The notes under the pieces: model-generated | Told to the model about the DNA's origin: nothing | Database searches by the model: none | The model's input: the letters and a program-made list of their open reading frames with translations, nothing else | Position numbers and translations under genes: made by a program | From: Plasmodium coatneyi | Lineage: Eukaryota; Apicomplexa; Aconoidasida; Haemosporida; Plasmodiidae | Direction of reading: 5' to 3' | Length of the DNA: 64,000 bases | Assembly (NCBI RefSeq): GCF_001680005.1 | Contig: NC_033564.1 | Span: 124,001 to 188,000 of the forward strand | Part shown: positions 21,836 to 35,400 of the stretch, piece after piece | How the letters are laid out: each line of letters starts with the position of its first letter | How positions within the stretch are numbered: position 1 is the first letter of the stretch

Positions 21836-23311
21836 ATGTTTCAGAACATACAGACCATAATTTTAGATGTGAACGATGGGGAGATGCGGGCAGGGTACTC
21901 CGGTGAGTGCTCACCCAGGTACAGTTCTAACTTAATTCTAGGGTTACCGATAGTCCACAATGCTACCCTAAAACACACAATTTTCCCTTTATTACCAGAA
22001 ATAAAAAGAGATAATGTGGAATTGCTATACGGCATGAAATACATATATGACGATAATAATAGCAGCAGGTACGACATCAATTTTGATGTAATGGAAAAAC
22101 TGCTAGAAGACATATCAGGGAGTAAAGCATTGGATGATAATTTTCAAGACCATCCCATTTTGTTAACAGAGCCAAACAAAACAGATAGGCAGTATAGGGA
22201 AAAATTTACAGAATTAATGTTCGAGACGCATAATGTATATCAGTTATTCCTCTCCAGAAGAAGTGTCTTGTCCTGCTATGGATGCGCGAGGACATCTGGC
22301 CTAGTCCTCAACGTTGAACGAAATTGCACCAACTTGTGTGGAGTACAAGAAGGGTATATCTTTCAAAAACACATCGAAGAGGTTCCCATAGGAGGAGACC
22401 TAATCGATCGAATTTATCTAGCCTATCTAGAAAATGTAAAAAATATTAAAATATATCCCTATTTTACTATTGAGAAAAGTCAAAATGGTGAAAAGAAGAG
22501 CAACGAAATTAGAATTTTAAAATGCCCCTTGGTTACAAAATCGTATTATCTTTGGGGATCTCTCCATGTAGCTAGTCATATAAAAGAAAACATAACCAAC
22601 GAATGTCATTCCATAGTTGATAAAAGTAAAGGAAATGAAAACAAGAATGAAAATAACACTACTTATAAATTACCAGACGGTAGTATTATAGATCAGAATA
22701 CATGCGAATCGTTAAGACTTATTTTCCCATATATATTTTTTAAAAAAAAATACAACCAAAATAGTATAACAAAATTAACCGGAGTAACAACACTACATAA
22801 TATGGACTTTAACGCATTTTATGATTCCCTAAAAACGTTAAAACTTCCAGTTTTATACAAACATAATTACAGGATTAATGCCAGCAGTTCAGTTGTTGAG
22901 AAGGTATCAGACAACCCAGTTGATAAAAGCTCCAACATATGCAACTCAGATCAAATTGAGACCTACTTTGAAATATTCGATGGTCTACAAGATTTTATCA
23001 AAAAAGGAATTTTATCCTTCATATCTGCAAATATGAACTTAGATGAAGTTCTGAACTTCCTCATAGTAACTGGAGAATCCACCATGTTTCATAACTTTGT
23101 TGGACTTTTAAAATCGTACCTACCTTTTATAGACACAATAAAAGAGAAAAGCACGCAAATTATCTATAGTAAAGGGGCCGATCGGAAATGCAACTGCTTT
23201 ATAGGTGCTTCCATTTTGTCCTCCCTCGGCACGTTTCCCCAGTTTTGCATGACAAAAAGTGAGTACGAGGAGTATGGCGTGAAAAATATTGTCGATAAGA
23301 AGTGTGCATGA
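21836..23311 (+). CDS. ARP4: Actin-related protein, ARP4/BAF53-like, divergent nucleotide site
   Basis: A single exon of 491 residues with an A-rich start context. The actin fold is visible from end to end: N-terminal IILDVNDGEMRAGYSGE (residues 9-24), HPILLTEPNKTDRQYREKF and TELMFE (about 106-130), GLVLNVERNCTNLCGVQEGY (155-174), GGDLIDR, and a C-terminus with FIGASILSSLGTFPQF and EYEEYG ending near KKCA. The last part, and the YKLPDGSII segment, resemble ARP4/BAF53 more than other actin-related proteins. ARP4 is a nuclear subunit of SWR1/INO80 remodellers and NuA4. Both phosphate loops are degraded compared with actin (Asn159 and Glu161 replace the usual Asp and Gly), so ATP hydrolysis is doubtful. 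P. falciparum has other ARP/ALP genes, so the exact subfamily is an inference. Confidence 0.82.
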   Translation: MFQNIQTIILDVNDGEMRAGYSGECSPRYSSNLILGLPIVHNATLKHTIFPLLPEIKRDNVELLYGMKYIYDDNNSSRYDINFDVMEKLLEDISGSKALDDNFQDHPILLTEPNKTDRQYREKFTELMFETHNVYQLFLSRRSVLSCYGCARTSGLVLNVERNCTNLCGVQEGYIFQKHIEEVPIGGDLIDRIYLAYLENVKNIKIYPYFTIEKSQNGEKKSNEIRILKCPLVTKSYYLWGSLHVASHIKENITNECHSIVDKSKGNENKNENNTTYKLPDGSIIDQNTCESLRLIFPYIFFKKKYNQNSITKLTGVTTLHNMDFNAFYDSLKTLKLPVLYKHNYRINASSSVVEKVSDNPVDKSSNICNSDQIETYFEIFDGLQDFIKKGILSFISANMNLDEVLNFLIVTGESTMFHNFVGLLKSYLPFIDTIKEKSTQIIYSKGADRKCNCFIGASILSSLGTFPQFCMTKSEYEEYGVKNIVDKKCA

Positions 23312-25743
23312 GGAGAGGGGGAAAAAGAAGGATGGAGTAGCTATTTACCACCTGCACAATAGGGGGAACATCTCTTTTTTGTAACTCAGACTTATCCCCA
23401 ATAGAAGCTACACCTCTTGGCGAAGCGTACAATCCGTTTGATAATCCCCATGCCGGGTGAAATGGCCCCCCAACGGCGCTCCCATATGTACTGGCAAACG
23501 ATTGATACACTTTATAAGGGGACTACTTGCTCATGGGATATCCCCCGTTTTGCAGAAATTTTGATATATATATATTTTTTTTTTCTTTTTAGTTACGCTT
23601 AAGCGTTTGCTAACGCGAAATGCATCCCTCGATGCATCGCTGACGTTTGATGTGAATACGCAAAATGCATTTGTCCACACGCTCGTATTTGAATTTTTTT
23701 TTTTAAACACTGCATACATTGCAGTTTTGTCTTTTACCCACTCTTGTAAAAAAAGAAAAAAGGCAAATATGAGCACACACCGGGGATGAAATACCCCCCA
23801 ATAACTTTACAATTTTTTTAATTCCATTTAAATATAAATTAAACACACCTTGTATTGTAGAGCGGATAACGGGGGTGGACTCTTTCGTCTAAGAATCGAC
23901 CTACTGTGAAAACTCATATGAGCGCACTTGTACACCACTATATATTGCCCGTGCTAGGACACCTCTTCGATGCGCGAAATTGACATGTCTTACAAATTAA
24001 AATGTTAACACTGTTAAAAATGCCTCCTGAATGTTTGTGCAACGCGTGCGAATGAAAAATGAGCTGGGGTGTGTCCTAACCCAACGGCCACTTCTCACTA
24101 ATCCCAACTCAAAGATGGACCAACCACGTAGCAACGCCATTATCACAAAATGGGAAATGAAAAAAGATAACACATTTAAAGCACAACACAGCCGCTCTCA
24201 CTTTATATTCCTTCCCCTTACAAAAAGAAAAAATTCATATAGTGTTCAACTCATCCCTCGTTTTCTCCGTTTCCTAAGCTGTACGCATAATCGTGGTTGC
24301 ACCTTTTTTAATTTCACATATCAATCAATCATTGAATGTGCAGATAAGCATATAACTTCTTATTCATATAACCCGTATGGAAAAAAGAAAAAAAAACACA
24401 TCATGTGGGGAAGGTGTATACCACACTGCCGAATTAATTTTAACTTCGCTCTGCGGTGAATAAAAACTCTTTCGCAAAACGGAAGCTACATTCATATATA
24501 CGTTCTTAAATTCCACACAGCTGAAAATTGCACCTGCTCTTATGGGCACGCAGGGTGGGGTTCTTATTTTCACGAGGTGGTTATCACCTTGGCATGCCTA
24601 ATGAACATAACACATAAACAATTCTTCTCATGTGCATACATAAGATGCGCTATGAATGTACATGAAATTTATTAAGCATAGATTACTCATAATATAATTT
24701 CACACGTACGCGCTTTTCCTTGTTCACAGCAATCTGCCAAAAGTGGGGGAGGGCGGAAATTAAGCCCCCCTACCAATCGAAATCGCAAAGGAAAAATAAA
24801 AATAATTGCGCATTTGCACCACCATTGCCGCTATCGCCAAACATTGCATATCTCTAATTTTTTTTTTTTCTCTTTTTTTCTTTTTCCCTACTCCATGATG
24901 AAATTAAAAAAGGAAATGCCAAAGGGTACGTATCTCTATGCTATTAATTAATACTGACATAATAGAAAAATATAACCAGAGCGTAATTAATTTCCCCATG
25001 AGAAGATATGCATATAATGCATACATGAGTGTACGTACATGTAATTATTATTTATATGTATGTATCCTCTGAATTTGTGCGCTTTACCCTCATTTATGGA
25101 TACAATTCTTGTACCTTCTTCGCCAAGTTAAGTGGTGGTAAGTTTTAGCAGTTCCCGACCCTTCCCCTAAAGGTTAAAGGGAAGGTCCATCCCACGGGTA
25201 ATGTACATCACGTGCATATATATATATATATGCTTATGTAAGACTACCAGTTAGTAGCCCCTGCACCCTGCAACTGCCCTTTCAAAGAAGTAATAACAGC
25301 ACGTGTTGGAGCGAATTGTGCCAATCGTCTTCACAAATACGGAAAGGATCGAACGGAGAAACGTATTCCAACCACCTGTAAAAAAAAAGAAAAGTAGAAC
25401 AAAAAACCGCATGTCGAGATATTCAAAATAAAGACCCATGCTTATGAATTTGAGGAGCTCATTTGTGGAAGTTTGTTAAAAGATTCGCATATCTTGACCA
25501 ACCTGTCATCATAAGTGAAGCGTAATATTGGTTCCCCTTTTTTTATGTTCGCTCGATACCGAAAGGATAGAGGAAATTGTAGCCAGTAAAATTGCAACAT
25601 TCCCTACGTACGTACCTGATAACACGCTGCACATGTATTACTAATGTGTACATATGTGTATGCATAAGGTAAGATAGGAAAAAGCAGTTCATACCAAACG
25701 GCAGTAGCAGACACAGACGCACACCCAAAGCGAATAGGACAAA
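23312..25743. other. Intergenic region upstream of CK2 beta
   Basis: 2.4 kb between two plus-strand genes, holding the ARP 3' UTR and the CK2 beta promoter. It shows T runs at 23571-23585, 23695-23704 and 24859-24870, and an (AT)n microsatellite at 25216-25231. The 142-codon frame at 24031-24459 lacks any recognisable motif and I do not call it. Confidence 0.55.
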
Positions 25744-26478
25744 ATGAATATTAGCGATTCGAACAAAGATGGCAACGATTCCAAGTCAGATAAAAGTACA
25801 TCGTGGGTAAAATGGTTCAACAGTAGAGCCCTCAGTAATTTCCTAGTCGAGGTAGATAATGAGTACATTACAGATTCCTTCAATCTATATGGCCTAAAAT
25901 CGGAGATGCCCAATTTTAACCATTTATTGTCCATAATAGCTGGAGACGCTCCTGATGAAGATGACGCTAAAAACGTATTTGGAAAGGATGCCGTCTGTTT
26001 ATATTCTTTAATCCACGCAAGATTTATTACAACCCCTAAAGGGTTGTCGTTAATGAAGGATAAATATATCAAGGGCGATTTTGGAAGCTGCCCAAGAGTT
26101 AGTTGCTCTCAACATAATGTACTTCCAATTGGTCTGTTCGATCAAATTAAAATTGCTAAAGTGCATATTTATTGTCCACTGTGTCAAGAGATATACAAAA
26201 TACATGAAGAGGACAAAGTATATTTGGATGGTTCCTTCTTTGGAACATCCTTTCCTCATATACTTTTGCAAACCTATCCTTACTATGCTACTTTGAAAAC
26301 TCCTTCTTACTGCACCTCCAAAATTTTCGGATTCAGTGTCTACCAAAATTTTACCAGAACGGAATATAAAATTGCCAAGGGAGAATTTGGGAAATTGTCC
26401 AGAGAAAATTTCCTTAAAAAAAATCCAAAGTATTTAAAAAAATTAAAGAAAGAAGAATTACAAATTAAAGATACTTAA
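25744..26478 (+). CDS. CK2beta: Casein kinase 2 regulatory beta subunit
   Basis: A single exon of 244 residues. It opens with an acidic Ser/Asp-rich leader, then SWVKWFNSR and the helical domain (FLVEVDNEYITDSFNLYGL). The zinc ribbon has Cys116, Cys121, Cys144 and Cys147 (CPRVSC ... IYCPLC), the four zinc ligands that make the beta-beta dimer. LPIGLFDQ and the DGSFFGTSFPHILLQTYP stretch are classic CK2 beta signatures. CK2 beta assembles two catalytic alpha subunits into the tetramer and selects substrates. The C-terminal tail is Lys-rich (KKNPKYLKKLKKEE). P. falciparum has two beta subunits; by length and neighbourhood this looks like CK2 beta1, which I recall from synteny but could not check. 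Confidence 0.95.
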   Translation: MNISDSNKDGNDSKSDKSTSWVKWFNSRALSNFLVEVDNEYITDSFNLYGLKSEMPNFNHLLSIIAGDAPDEDDAKNVFGKDAVCLYSLIHARFITTPKGLSLMKDKYIKGDFGSCPRVSCSQHNVLPIGLFDQIKIAKVHIYCPLCQEIYKIHEEDKVYLDGSFFGTSFPHILLQTYPYYATLKTPSYCTSKIFGFSVYQNFTRTEYKIAKGEFGKLSRENFLKKNPKYLKKLKKEELQIKDT

Positions 26479-29458
26479 ATGTGGGTAGATTTTCAACTAT
26501 CAAAATCTGCCTTTAAGGCTAAGGTATTTTTTTTTTTTTTTTTTCTTTTTTTCCACCTGCCCCCATCAGTGGTTAAAAAAGTTTAATTAAAATTTTATTT
26601 GATTCTCCTTTTAAATGTATATGTGTGTGTACGCCTTTGGGTATGTATATGCATAGGTTTATGTATGAACGTATTTACAAGGGCATACACGTACACATCA
26701 ATCAACAAAACAGATTACCCCCCCCAACCCTGCGTGGATGAATCCATCCTCATCCATCCCAGGCATGTGTTTCTGTTACTCCCTCCATTTTTTTTTTTTT
26801 TTTTTACATATGTTTTGTATTAATTGAATAAATAGAATAAACACTTATTCCTATTTGTAAAAATAAATCTTATATTCTTTAAAGTATATCTGACGATCAC
26901 CAACATAAGCTTATGGGCGTGCATTTGTACTTTACCTAAATATATGAAAAAATAAAATAAAATAATTCAAAAACTAATTTTTTTAATAACACAATTAAAA
27001 CTGTGAAAAAAAAAAAGCAAAAATTCATGACAGAATGTACACAGTTATTGGGGGAAAAAAATGTTTCATTTATCCCAACGAATAAGCAAATGCTCCCAGG
27101 CGCGTCTCTTCACATATGCTTAAACTGAATCTACTAAATTAATGATTAAGACTTTACTTGTGTATACAACAAAACACTCGCTCGCGTGCTACTAACTTTT
27201 ACATGTGTATGAATCCCTACATTTGAACATTCCAGCATTTGCACATTTTCCCATTTATCAAAATAGCGTACCTTTTAACAACTTTACCCTGACGCAAAGT
27301 AATAACCTCACTTTATGTCCCAGCAGCACAATCAAAGAAAACTTTTATTCACCCCTAAGATCGATTTGGCCTACGCTGATGCACCACATGGATGCGTCAA
27401 TTATACTCCAGAATATCGCCGAAATGTGTACCGCGCAATGATATTTACTTTTGTGCTAACACGCATTTCTTTGTTTGCGTTTACATGTACTATGTGTACA
27501 ATTTTCAAACCCTGTGCGCATTTTTCAACGCGGAAGTGGCATTAAAAAAGACCCCTCCGCGGAATTTCTTCCTTTTTTTGCTCCCTTTTTTGGTTTCCTT
27601 TTCATCTTTCCCTCACCTCCGCTTGTGAACAGATTCCTACATATTCGTGCAAGCACGGGCACAAAAACGAATAAACATGTTTACATAAAATTAAACAAAC
27701 CGTGGTACACATTTTACTAATATTCGTGGCGCACTCCAACACCAGGCGAATCTTATCTCTATCCTAACATGTGTACATAAACGAAATCGTAAACATGATG
27801 AAAAAGTGCACACACTTGTGAAATTTATGTTATAATTAAGACCCTGGCAAATTAAAGGTTAATAAAAGAAATTTTTAAAAATGAAATGAAAAAAGAAAAA
27901 AAAAAAAACATAGAACTGAAAGGTGCTAGCCCCCATTTGCATACTGCACAAAATTGTGAACAAAATAGGCAGTTCAATCCCTCCATCGGAGGAAACTCCT
28001 TTCTTCAAATTTAAATGGAAAATTTTCACTTATAATGTTTTAAAAATGATTCGTTGCTTAGTGTAAAAAAAATATGACATCGCTTAAGTTTCATAACGCG
28101 AAAAAAAGTGTGGTAAGAAAAATTTACAAGGGGGGAAAATAAAAAAAAGTTGAAAAAACGAAAAGCCAAGGCGATAAGGAGGAACACTTAAAACATGTAG
28201 GCGCGCACATATGTACATACATTGTGCACATATATATACATGCATACATATCCTCATAGCGAATGAACCAAATTGACACCCAGGAATGCATGTAGAAAGG
28301 ATGTAGTTTTGTGAAAAATTGCTGCATGCGACTGTAACAAGGTTCCCAACCCCTTATAGCGCGTAGTGTGCCTGCCGCCTTATATGTGAAATAAAAGCGT
28401 ACACGCTTGAGTGTGCCAATAAACGCCAGCATAATTGTACCTGTACGTGGGCCTATACAAGTAACTACACTTTTACTATGCGCATATCTATACGTGTGCG
28501 CGATTCGCACGTAAATGCGTTCCCAAGTGTACACGTGGCACACGCTCGAGTACGCTTAATTGCACCAAGGAAGCGCCGCATGAAGGACACCCAAACGTTG
28601 GTGTACGCATATCTCCCAGGGACGTTTCATCCATGTTATGGTGATTCATGTGAGCTTAAAAAATAGAAGATTGCACCAACACATCATCCTTGCATATTTA
28701 TAAAAAAAAATGTAGCAAATAAAAAATGTAATATATACATACTTTATAGAAAAAATAAAAGCTCCTTATGGAAAGAAAAAAAATATATTAAACAGTCAGT
28801 GGGCGAATAAAACAAATAAATGAACGAGCGACAAAACGAGCACACGAACCAACGAATGCGTAACCAAATGAGCAAATGTATAACACAATATATTGTAAAA
28901 AAAAAAGAAAAAATTGTTTTTAAGATTTATTTTGCTTTGCTGTATTTTACGCTCATATAGAAGATAAAAAAACGCTCCACAATTTTTACTGAGCTTGCAA
29001 AAAGCCTGTGTACGTGTTTTCGACAAGAAAACAGTATCGCGCCAACACACAAAGTGAGAAAAGGGCAAAAAAGGAAAAATTTTTAAAAAGATTATACATG
29101 CATATATGCATAAGTGCATGTGTTCATACTTGCATATGTTCACGCCGCATGCCTGCACATAAACCGGCACGTACATACAGGCATAAACCCTTACATACGT
29201 GTGTATACGCACATATATGCGCTCGTCCCCACTTGTATTCGAACGAGGCACATTCCAAAGTATACATACGCCGGCGCGTATATATTGTACGCGTACAAAT
29301 TAGGAGAAGGTTGAGGGAATAGAAGGCGAATCAGGAAAGAGGCGCTGCGAAAAAATATAAATTGCCCGATACGACATTATACAATCCACATACACATACA
29401 ATACCACGTTATACAGTGCACACCATAGGTACAGTAAAAACAAAACATGTCCTAAAAA
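26479..29458. promoter_or_regulatory. 3-kb upstream region of NOT1
   Basis: This holds the CK2 beta 3' UTR and the NOT1 promoter and 5' UTR. T runs of 20 and 17 lie at about 26527-26544 and 26790-26806. From 28.2 to 29.4 kb the sequence changes to alternating pyrimidine-purine steps with many TGCA, GTGCAC and GTACGT cores. Frames at 27205-27720 and 28796-29322 are overlapping, unrecognised translations of that texture. No RNA gene is evident. Confidence 0.5.
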
Positions 29459-32400
29459 ATGAATAACAATTTCAACATAAATGTTCAGGTGGACAATGCG
29501 TTCCTCAGTGAACACGAGGTTGAGGTGAATGGTTATTTCGCGAAATTGTACACGGGGGAAATTACAGTGGACACGATGATAGATATCATGAAGAGCCTGT
29601 CATGTTCTCCCAAAGGGTCCAAAAATAATGATGTGTATAAATCAATGTTATTAATTCTGTTTAATGAGTGTAGGTTCTTCCCAAAATATCCGTCAGAAGA
29701 ACTGGACACCACTGCACAGCTATTTGGCAAGTTAGTAAAGCACAACTTATTGCTATCCTATGGCAATACCTTGGCTGTTGCTTTGAAGTGCATTCTGGAA
29801 GCTTTCAATAAAGGAAATGATTCTAAAATGTTCAATTTTGGAATTACAGCTTTGGAACAATTTGAAGATTCTCTAATTTGTTACCCTAGTTTTTTGTCTT
29901 CCTTGATAGCCGTTACTACCTTAAGGCAGTACAACCCGCAATACGTCATTCATTGCAGCAATTTATTGAACACCCTTCCAGAGCACTTTAGAAGTTTACC
30001 TTACATAGATGCGTCTACAATATTAAAAATAAAGCACCTCGCCGAAATTGGTGCAAACAGTAGCACAACAGATGCGCATATATCTCAGGCGTCTAATGAT
30101 GACGTCAAAAATATATCAACCCATAATACAAACAATTTGAAGAATGTAAATAATTTAATTTCCTCCATGGGAATAACCATGGCTACTAGCGGTCCTGTTG
30201 ACAATGCAACTGTAAGTAACATCCTCACGGGTGGCAGCACCTCTACCAGTAACAATAATAATAGCGCTATTGCCAACGCGCTAAACAATATGCTCAAGGG
30301 GAATAGCGCCAACATAACGAATGACAGTGTGCTATCCTACATCAGTGACATCTTACCAAGCAACTCAAGCCTTGTGCAGCAACACCCGCATCTGCAATCC
30401 AATCCGCACACCCTAGCTAGTACTGACCATGCTTTTAAAAATAAAAACATAAATGATAACCTAAACGGTAACTTCAATGTAAGCATAAACAGCTTCTCCT
30501 CCCCTGTGAAGAACCAGAACATCTCTACCAATGTGAACCTACTAAACGGTGATAAGGCAAGCACCCCTTTTAGTGCCATGAATCAGTTATATGCCAACCG
30601 GTCCTACGTATCTCCAAATGGAAGCAACCCAATTAACCAAATTTTAACCACCCAAGGTAACCCGTTCAACCTTGGGGGTAGGGAAATTGTATCCCTCAGT
30701 AATGCTTCCATTCTCAGCGAACATGCAGGAGGAGAAATCGGAATGAGCAATGTGGTCGATGGTTCCAAATATGCCAACACACCCGAAGGGATCAAACACC
30801 CGAATGTTAACCTGCATGGTGATAAAGGTGATGGCACCAGCATGAGCATTGGCAAAAACCTCTTAAGTGAGAACCCGCTCAGCAGCAGGGACAAAGAGGA
30901 GCAGCTCTGCCAAATAATAGAATCGTTCTACGATCGAGTGCAGGTTAAGCTACCACCCAATTTGAGTCTAAGCAACATTGGGGGGTTCGGATTAGGCCAA
31001 ATAGAATGCCTAATGGACAACACCGATTTAACGAAGAATATTATTGTACCATCGCCCCTAATAATAGGCGAAGTGTTTAGCATTTTCAACACCCTCTGCT
31101 CATTCAATATTGATGAGAAAATAAAAATATTAAAAGAAGTCATGCAACCAGAGCACTACAATTGGCTAGCCTTTTACATTGTCAAATCCAGGGCCTCCAA
31201 GGAAGTAAACCTCCATGAAGTTTTCCTCGAATTTATTGATAAACTAAGCTATCCTATGCTTATCGACACCATCATCAATATGACGTACGATTGCATACTC
31301 ATCCTGTTCAAATATATAAACGAATTGAAAGAAGTTAGTGCATTTAAAACAGTCCTAAAAAATTTAGGCTCCTGGTTAGGGTTCATAACCCTAGGCAGAA
31401 ATAGACCCCTAAAATCGAAAATCTTAGATTTAAAGTTAGTTCTATTTGAAGCGTATGAAAAAGAATGCCTAGTTTGCATACTACCAATGGTATGCAGAAT
31501 TTTAGAATCCATAAAACTGTCTAAAAATTTTAAGCCCCCCAATCCGTGGACCACAACTATGCTATGCTTACTAACAGAAATTCATGAACTCCCAAATGTG
31601 AAAACCTACACAATATTTGAGGTAGAAATTCTGTTTAAAAATCTCGCCTTAGATATTCATTCCTTTCAGAATAAGACTACCTTATTGAGCAAGCGAAGTG
31701 TCTCACAGAATAGGAAAAGTGAGTTGCTCATGCAGAAAGGTGATAACAACAGTCAGGATAATAGCACCTCCTTACCTGTAAGTGAGGACCTGAAGAATCT
31801 CCCACGCAGGGAAGGCCTAACAACTCTTATTAATAGTCATATAGGTAGGGTAGAAGGTGGATTGACTCTAAACCCCAGTCTGGAAGAGTTGCAAAATGCT
31901 GCAAATATTACCGCCAGGGATGTACCAAGTAGTGTGACAAATAATGCGCTACCGAACGCCAGGTTCATCCCAGAAAAAATGGAGTACACTATGCTAAACA
32001 ATAACCTTCCAAATTATAACGTTGATTATGTGGATTCCGAATGGAGCAAAGATGATGGAGACAGAGTTGATGCCCTGACAAATGACATGACCTTAGTTTC
32101 CACCTTTCCCCCCCCAGATATAAATCTAATAAACGCAAGCTATCACAGAAAAGTGGCTGACAGTGGAGGTCAAAATATAAATACGATGAATGAGCAACAC
32201 GCCCCCAATGTGAGCTACCCCACTAGTGCCAGCTATATCGGCAATTCCAACTATTATGGTAACAATGCCGATTACTATGAAAACAACAACGACTACTACG
32301 ACGGCACTGCCAACTACTACAACAGTAACGACAATATGGATAACAGAGACATTTCCATTGACAACAATTTAATTAATAACAAAATTAATAGTAGTAAGTT

Positions 32401-35400
32401 TTTGCAGAGCCTGAACAGTGCAGTGATTATATCCCCCTCCATAGCCCTTTTTCAAATCCAACCCGGTTTAAAAAGCCTAGTTACTATAGCGTTTTATCAA
32501 GCCATTAGGGAAATCATCGCAGCTATATTAGACCGATCTGTAGCTATATCCTGCATTACAACGAGAGAAATTGTGTGCAAAGATTTCTGCCTAGAAAAAG
32601 ATGAAACCTTAATTCGGAAAGCGGCCCATATTATGATTTCATCGCTAGCTGGTTCGTTAGCCTTAGTTACGTGTAAGGAACCTCTGCGTATTTCTCTAAC
32701 GCACCATTTAAGACACTGGCTAGAAAAAACAAGCACGAAAGATTGCAACGACCAGGTGTTAATTGAACAAGTGGTTCAAATTCTATCTGCAGATAACCTA
32801 GAATTAGGTTGCAGTTTGGTCGAACAAGCAGTCATTGAAAAAGCTATTAAAGACATTAATGAAGCGTTGGAACCTACCCTTTTATCCAGACAAGTAGCCA
32901 AAGAAAACAGAATCGCTCTTAATGATCCCATTCATCTTATGAACACGAAAAGAATGCAACTAGAAATGGCCCACCATCTAAAGTTGGGATCGCCTGTGAC
33001 GAATAATCAGCTCCAAATATATAAAGATTTCCTAAACATAGCCCCGCTGAAAAAATTACATGCCGCTGCGAAAGCGCTGACTAAAATATACACAAAAGTA
33101 AACGACGTGAATGTAGACAATAATCAACAAGGAGGTGGTACCCTCATGCATGCCCTGTTCGCAAATTCGAACTTACAGAAGAAGGAAGAAAAAATGGACT
33201 ATCCGAAAAATATGAACGAAGATAAGAGAACAGTTAATGAACCCCCAATTGGGATGCCAAAAGGTGACCCCACGGTAACCAGAAACACCAACACGGATTA
33301 CAGTACAAATGGTGGTATAAAGACTGAGCAAAGTGTAAACATCGAAAAACGGAACGCGAATGAAAATACCACCCCCCAATGTAATTCACCATCTGCATCG
33401 GCCTTAGCCACAAATCCGCAGCTGCATAAAATTCTGAACAAATTAGAACTTGCGACTAACCAACTGAAAGATGCCGTTAAGGACATCCTCATTTTACCCC
33501 CCATATTGTTTAACATAAATAAGGAGAAGCCTTGCGAAAATATTAACAAAATAAGTCTTCACATATTGTATAGTCTATCCGTGGATGGAAGCATATTTAA
33601 CCTAATTAAATCCATCCCAGAAATAGCATCGTTAACACAACATAAGGACGAGACAATCATTTCATACTCGAACAGAATTTATAAATTCCTTTTTGAGATT
33701 ATCCCCCCGAACAGTAACAAAACCCCTTGGGTGTATCGATCCAATGACCCGTCTGGCATATACTTGGAAGTATTTCTCTGCATCCTGGAAAAGCTAAAAA
33801 AGAAATGCCCCCCGTTAAAGGAACACATAACGAATATTATAATGTCCGATCATTCTACTGCCCCCTCGAATGAGAACTCACCAAGTTGTGGTAAGTCCCC
33901 TTTTTCCGCATCCAACTTGGTGACGGAGAAAGAATCAGACGATGTAACAAAACTGGGAAGCGAATTCTCCTCCCCCACGAATAGCAACTCAAATAAAGGG
34001 GGCCACCAAAGTAAGGACGAGTCAGAAGCAAAGTCTCACCATAATGGAATGCACAAACTGAATGCAAATGTGATAGCTGGCTTCATAAGATACAACCTGG
34101 TCGACATGCAGAAATATAAAAATTACCTTGTAAGACAACTCAGCACCGACATGTATAACATCAATGCCAATGCAGAATTTGTCATCCTACTGTTGAGAAA
34201 TATTTTAATCGACTTTCAAATTTTCAGATACAAGGATTTTGAAAATATATTTATCATTTTAAATAACCTGAAGGAGCAAAACATTCTGTCCAACAAAATT
34301 ATTTTTTTCAACGACTCCCCCCCAATTGATATTAACGTCGCCATCGAAATGTTAACTCAAGAGGCTAAAAAGATTCAGGGAAAAAAAGGTGCCGTCATTT
34401 TTTCAGACCTGTTACACGTTTATGAGGAATATTTAAAAAGCGATGATGAGAATGATGAACATGACGAGGAGCAGAATCAAAACGTGCCTAGGGGTGTCAA
34501 CACAGATCAAATGATGCTACCAATGGGTATGGATAGGAGTGTCACCGATGCGGAGGGTAAAAAGGGACAAGTAGAAAATGGTATAAATTCACAACTCGCG
34601 CAGGGAGAGCGTGGGGCAAAGCGGGAGGATGACCTGTATTACTCAAATGAGACACCAAACGGAAGAGAAGCGGAACAAAACACATTCGAATTGAAATGCA
34701 CAAGGACAAATAACAACTCTCATCTGAACGAAATAAAAAAAAGCGAGTTGCTGAAAAACCCACTGGAATATTTTAAAAGGGACTATAACCAGTTAAGTGA
34801 AGACCTTTTAAGCACCATAATTGATGATCATCATTTCGATCAAATTCAAGATGAACTAAAAAGCGTCGACAACTTTGGTCTCCTAGACATGGAAGGCGTC
34901 AAAATGCACACCGGTGAAGATGTGCATCTGCGCGAGAAAGGCGAGAAGACCAAGTCTGCCCTCAGTACGCGCACCAGCACCAACAATAAGAGCAACGTGC
35001 ACACTATTGCGATAAGTAAAACGAACCAGGGAAACAGATCAAATGCACTGCTTTGCCAGTCCAAGCGACAGACAAAAAGGGAATATAGGAAAAATCTAAA
35101 AATTTTAATGAACCCAGAATACATAACCACCCTCACGCAGATAATCGATTTCTGCCTGAACACGGACTGGAATATACTGCAAAAAAGAAAAAATAAAAAA
35201 TATTTCAAAGACAAAGGGGTGGGAGGTATAAGGATAGTTCCCAAACCGCAGAAGATTCCAAAACAACATGAACAGATCATAAGTATATTTTTCTTCCAGT
35301 GGATAAAATTAATTAATCTTAAGAATGTGGATAACCCTAACCAGAGTTATGTTAAATTTTTCCAAAACATATCCAACCAAGGATTGCTACGAATTGATAA

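Noticed and set aside
24031..24459. 142-codon plus-strand frame upstream of CK2 beta
   Set aside because: Composition follows the local base texture (Lys runs, mixed Phe/Arg), with no motif, no splice partner and no A-rich gene-like context.
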